The notes beneath the pieces were generated by a model that was not told the origin of the DNA, made no database searches, and saw only the letters and a program-made list of their open reading frames with translations. From the NCBI RefSeq assembly GCF_037975245.1, contig NC_092561.1, positions 1,834,501 through 1,898,500 on the forward strand: a stretch of 64,000 bases of DNA, read 5' to 3'. Numbering within the stretch: the stretch's first letter is position 1; the number at the start of each line of letters is the position of its first letter. The position numbers and the translations under genes were made by a program. This DNA comes from Apostichopus japonicus (lineage: Eukaryota > Echinodermata > Holothuroidea > Aspidochirotida > Stichopodidae). This document shows, piece by piece, positions 60,801 through 64,000 of the stretch.

Positions 60801-63402
60801 TGTATCTTATGCCATAATCTGAGATGTTACCTGGACTGCACCAAAAACTTTTTTTTTTTTCCTTTTAAATTTTGAAGTGATTATTCCATTTTGGAAAATC
60901 TGTCACCTTGGTGATGTGATGTAAGGTGTTGCTGGCAAGGTCTGGTAGAATTACTCCACATTTCTCCTTTGAGGAGCTGATCTGATGGTCTCTGTCATAT
61001 TTAGATTAAATAATAAAATAATAATACCAGGGAGCTGTAACCTAAGTTACAGCTTTCTGATGTTACCGAAAACACCATAAATGTTTGGGAGACTATCATG
61101 TTACGGATATTGAAAAGTGTGATGCAGGTACCTGTTTGTTTCTACGATTGAGTCGATACCCCGGCACATTGCCAGATATTTCATACTACTACCACTGTTA
61201 GAGAAGTCCATTCCAGGATGTTAGTACTTCAATATTACCGCCTTGCTATTAGTCTCTACACTAGCTAGCAGGTATCACATTGTACGTAGGCATATATAGC
61301 TTACACACAAGGAACTATATACCATACAGATTTGAAATTGAATGTTAAATTATTTATCAAAATGGTGATGGTAAGCTGAACGCTGCTGTAACGGAAAGCT
61401 TAGAATATTTAGTTGTTTCAAAAAGTCATTGCTGTGTGTGTTTGTGCATATTTGTTAAAACTATCAAAGGCTTGATAAGCTGCTTTAAGGACATCAACAA
61501 ATCCTCTTTAGTAACTAATTAAGGAAGTGATTAAAAAAAAAGAATTAAGGAAGCAATTATGCAAATCCTGAACTGTTAGACAGTATTGAAAATTATTAAT
61601 GGCAGTGTAGCCTTCCCTTTCCGGGTGTTCTTTGATCTATAGATTAGAGATGGCTTTCTTGATTTTAGTTATGTGCATTTGCATATGTAATTTAGGGGAA
61701 GGGTGTGGGAGAGGGGGTTCAGGTGTGGTGTTGAGGGTGTGGTGGGATAGAGGGGGTTGGTCAGGTGATAAGTTCTCCTATCAATGACTTTTTGACATCC
61801 TTTTGTCATCCTTACAATTGTATGCAACAAGCTTGTCTAGGCCTAGAACTAGCGAGACTAGAGCCATTTTGACTTCTAGACTTGTTTTATACCTGTTACC
61901 ATAGGTAAAGTCCGCTTGGTATTAAAAGCTCACGTAAAGTTCTAAACAATAATTCTTTGCTCTCATTGTCCATTTTTATCAATCTACCAAATGGATAATC
62001 CAGATCTTTCAGTCAGTGTTTTACGGTATATTTAAATTGCAATTCACAAACTGTCACATAATAATGCTTACAACTTCAAAAAATTGTGCCTATAAAGAGC
62101 TCCATCTTTTATCTGTAAAGAGACTAAATATTCAAACATTTGATGTTTTCTATAAAGGTCATCACCAGGACAAAGGTCATCATAGGGTCATCACCTGTGC
62201 CTTTCTGTCTCAACGATATTTATCACATTTTTCTTAACCCTGCTTGACTTATATCCTCCATTTCCTCTGTCAGCATTTTTCATGATTTTTTCATGTTTAT
62301 TCTTCTATCTGCAATGTAACAATGGTTTTCTTGTGGAAGTGTTGATGCTCTTCTGCACGCTAATATGACCTCTCCATATTCTTTAAGCTTTTGCAGTATT
62401 TCTGGTGAAGAGAGTTTAATTATGTGTTGTGCTTCCTGTCTTGCAATCTTCCTTTTCTTTCTTTGTTTTGGTCAGCAGCCAAAATACTACTACTTCTCAT
62501 ATATACTAAGATTATTTAAATGGCCCAGTAAAATGGGTGAATTAAAGGGGGAAATGAGGGTGGTAGGGGGGGGGGGAGGGGGAGGAGACTTTGGCGAATA
62601 AAAAAAAAGTTTGCAATTTATGTTAAGCTAGATGGAATGAGATACAAGTTGGTAAGGTTCCAATAGTGTTTTGTCTGTACCAGAAATATTAATGATTTAT
62701 GATGGGAGAGGAAGGGGGGGGGGCAGAGAGGGGAGGGCAAAGGAGGATGCAGAAAAACAAGCTTTTGGGAGCAGGGATTTGGCTTATAATTCATAATTCA
62801 TAGCTACTCTGTACAATTGGGTATACATTCTTCCATACGCTTCTTGAAATGTTTGATTTATGCAAGCTTGCTTTAGCCAAGCTGCCGTACTGATTCATTG
62901 AGAGGAGGGTTGAACTGTTGGTTTGAGCATTACTTAAGAGTTGATAGGTGGGTCGACGTACCTAACGTAGCTTAACTAAGTGACAGGTTAGTGAGCAAGC
63001 GTAGGCCTCCATGTACAGAAATTGTAATGTTTGTGTCTATGTGGTCCTTCATCAAACAGGAAAGACAAGAAGAACTTGCGAGACAACAACCAGACGATGA
63101 GGAAGAGGAAGAACCAGAGCCAGAGGAGGAAGAGAGGGCCCCACCCCAGGCTAGGAGGGTGTTACCCGCTGTACCCAAAGGAGAATTTGAACAGCCCCAA
63201 GAAGATGAAAGTCTGTACCACGACGCAGGAGGCGGAGATGATGGTGAAGAGGCGTACCAGGAAGCCGGTGGTGGTTACCGGCCCACGGAGGAGGAGAGCG
63301 AGTACCAGGAGGCTGGAGGTGGTACGGTAGTAGAGGAAGCGGCAGGTGATATTTATGAAGAGGCTGGAGGTGGAGATTACTTTGAGGAGGCAGCTGGTGG
63401 AG
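48879..63402 (+). CDS. CTTN: Cortactin, 5' nine coding exons (503 residues), SH3 exon beyond window
   Basis: Exons: 48879-48956, 50479-50552, 50861-50990, 51965-52519, 52946-53000, 54543-54668, 55584-55645, 57327-57413, 63060-63402. Phases agree. The N-terminal acidic [10 protein letters not shown] matches the Arp2/3-binding DDW motif, followed by the conserved [11 protein letters not shown]. The actin-binding repeats follow: a first partial one ([18 protein letters not shown]), five in one exon, and one split over exons 52946 and 54543; the total of about 6.5 matches vertebrate cortactin. ARFESMAK, then a charged helix ([18 protein letters not shown] through [10 protein letters not shown]), precede RVLPAVP (an RxLPxxP SH3 ligand). 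Last come five Tyr-containing YxEAGGG-like motifs that resemble Src target sites. The exon is taken to end at 63402 before GTACAT, which leaves phase 1 for the missing SH3 domain; reading on gives TWANWAW and a stop at 63428. Cortactin activates and stabilises Arp2/3 actin branches at the cell cortex. Confidence 0.95.
49094..49723. mobile_element. 612-bp non-autonomous DNA transposon (MITE) with 9-bp target duplication
   Basis: GTACAAATG occurs at 49094-49102 and 49715-49723, flanking an element (49103-49714) that begins GGG and ends CCC. Its ends are imperfect terminal inverted repeats: ACTAAAACGAATGACA at the left, and the complement of ACTTAAACGAATGACA at the right. CGAATGACA/TGTCATTCG motifs are repeated several times inside both ends, as subterminal transposase-binding repeats usually are. 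No transposase frame is present. A GG start with 8-9-bp duplications fits Merlin-like elements; Mutator-like is the alternative. It sits in cortactin intron 1. Confidence 0.75.
51558..51716. repeat. 159-bp element with inverted ends and four GTCCTCGG motifs
   Basis: ATTCTGACCGAGGAC (51558-51572) and GTCCTCGGTCTGAAT (51702-51716) are inverted repeats with one unpaired change. Two further GTCCTCGG copies lie inside, near 51592 and 51622; the first with the left end makes a local hairpin. A (GT)n/GTGTGC microsatellite follows at 51727. This could be a small foldback or MITE-like element; no target duplication is clear. Confidence 0.5.
51965..52519 (+). repeat. Five cortactin repeats in one exon, near-identical at DNA level
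   Basis: This single 555-base exon encodes five 37-residue actin-binding repeats (pattern [39 protein letters not shown]). Repeats 2-5 are almost identical even at silent sites over 111-base units, while the first ([11 protein letters not shown]) and the separate later repeat are diverged. In vertebrates each repeat usually has its own exon. Recent tandem duplication or gene conversion within the exon is implied. Confidence 0.9.
53490..53715. repeat. ~220-bp dispersed repeat, copy 2 (cortactin intron)
   Basis: This segment is collinear with 31855-32080: TAGTGTTCCTA, TAGCAGTTTTAAAAG, TTTGTCTCT, AAAACTGCTA, AACATTTTG, GTGATGCCA, GATAAGTTATTCCCTGATG. It lies in the intron between the two halves of the last cortactin repeat. 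Confidence 0.55.
54108..54240. repeat. ATAACAACATGGACATG tandem repeat
   Basis: About eight units of 16-17 bases (ATAACAACATGGACATG with variants lacking a few bases) lie in a cortactin intron. No coding role. Confidence 0.85.
54663..54839 (+). repeat. 88-bp tandem duplication copying a cortactin splice donor
   Basis: The exon end and donor CACCTA-GTAAGT (54663-54674) begin an 88-base unit that is repeated once, so CACCTA-GTAAGT recurs at 54751-54762. The two units match at roughly nine of ten positions. The second donor is as strong as the first; using it would add 88 coding bases and shift the frame. Confidence 0.85.
58040..58110. repeat. Dispersed repeat tail (copy 2; partner at 30335)
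   Basis: (AAT)n is followed by AGTAGGAATTTATAAAGTG and AAAAGCCTCTAAGCAGTG, in the same order of blocks as 30335-30425. Confidence 0.5.
58722..58960. repeat. ~120-bp tandem duplication
   Basis: Two adjacent units share TATTTAGGGAAAAC, ATAGAAA, AAAGTTGTAA, GGAAAAATATGATGATATCA and GAAAAA...TTAAGAAAAAAA in the same order, starting near 58728 and 58850. Intronic, without a visible role. Confidence 0.75.
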
Positions 63403-64000
63403 GTACATGGGCTAACTGGGCTTGGTGATGGTTGTACTCTATCAATCAGTGCAGGATATGTGTTGAATATTCATGAGTTGCTAGATTATAAGGCAAACAT
63501 GGCAAAGAGATACCAATTGTTTCTCTGTAACAGTAACTTGGTCTTCCCTGTTTGAATTCTATTTAGGTCATGAAAGGTGATGAATTTGTCTGTTGTTGTT
63601 CAAGGTTCCCATAAGTGGTTATAGGTAATCCCTCATTTTGGTGTAGGTGAAAGTCAGTGGTCAAATATTTGAAGGTTATATAAAATCACAATACATTTAG
63701 GAACTTCTTTCTATATGGTTAGGTCCACGTTGTTTAGTGAAAAGATATTGTCATTTTTTGATAGAGGTCAAAGGTCACTGATCTGTTAAAATCAACAAAT
63801 TTCACAATTTGAGATCTGTCGTTTGTATGGAAAGTTTAGACAGAAATACATAAGAAATCACTCAACAGATGGCTTCATGTTCCAACATTTGATATAGGCA
63901 ACTTTGGAAGCCTAGCACATTAACTGTATTGGAAATTGGGGCCTAAGTTACAAACATTATTCAAAATGTTGGAAGTTCTGTTAATTCCAGTGATTGATCT
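63403..64000. other. Region after last visible cortactin exon
   Basis: If the donor GTACAT at 63403 is used this is intron leading to the SH3 exon; if not, coding continues to a stop at 63426-63428 and the rest is 3' UTR. No AATAAA was seen, which favours an intron. No SH3-like coding (ALYDYQA) is present here. Confidence 0.55.

Larger units (their letters stand above)
57414..63059. other. Large cortactin intron
   Basis: This 5.6-kb intron joins the helix exon (ending AERVER) to the tail exon (starting ERQEEL), which are continuous in the protein, so no coding exon need be missing. It contains the 58040 repeat tail, a tandem duplication (58722-58960), a small palindrome AGCTGTAAC-CTAA-GTTACAGCT (61033-61054) and poly(G) tracts near 59250, 62560 and 62715. 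Open frames such as 59719-59988 are unlike known proteins. Confidence 0.65.

Overview
The window is animal nuclear DNA. It is AT-rich, its genes are split into many short exons with GT/AG boundaries, and it carries tRNA-derived SINE-like pieces, a small inverted-repeat DNA transposon and many minisatellites. The four genes read as deuterostome-type orthologues of vertebrate proteins. Gene content, intron sizes and repeat style suggest a marine deuterostome invertebrate, most likely an echinoderm, but nothing seen here fixes the species. No bacterial, viral or CRISPR-type system was seen.

Layout. (1) 1-18891, plus strand: the 3' part of a DENND5-family gene (end of the DENN module, RUN1, PLAT, RUN2); its 5' half lies before the window. 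(2) 18892-25732: intergenic, mostly simple and degenerate tandem repeats. (3) 25733-34969, plus strand: a complete CDC37 gene (Hsp90 kinase co-chaperone) of ten coding exons, with heat-shock-element-like motifs just upstream. (4) 34970-40748: convergent 3' regions of CDC37 and TOLLIP, with an array of hairpin/E-box repeats and a SINE. (5) 40749-45435, minus strand: a complete TOLLIP gene (six coding exons; C2 and CUE domains). (6) 45436-48878: the head-to-head interval between TOLLIP and cortactin, with candidate promoter motifs, a G/C-tract repeat and a 60-bp near-perfect palindrome. (7) 48879-63402, plus strand: cortactin (CTTN), with Arp2/3-binding acidic N-terminus, actin-binding repeats, charged helix and a tyrosine-rich tail; the SH3 exon is expected beyond the window.

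The genes do not form an operon. They are independent housekeeping or trafficking genes: Rab-linked membrane traffic (DENND5), kinase chaperoning (CDC37), ubiquitin/endosome and innate-signalling adaptor (TOLLIP), and branched-actin scaffold (cortactin). Human DENND5A, TOLLIP and CTTN all lie on chromosome 11, so part of this linkage may be ancient.

The most unusual feature is that tandem repeats in several places include or start exactly at exon ends. A ~59-bp minisatellite in DENND5 repeats the last 29 coding bases plus the 5' splice site about ten more times. An 88-bp duplication in cortactin copies a splice donor. The DENND5 terminal exon seeds a ~120-bp degenerate array. Other points of interest are an 81-bp element with a 15-bp target duplication, a 612-bp MITE with a 9-bp target duplication, and a hairpin that may be a decayed hammerhead/Penelope-type motif.
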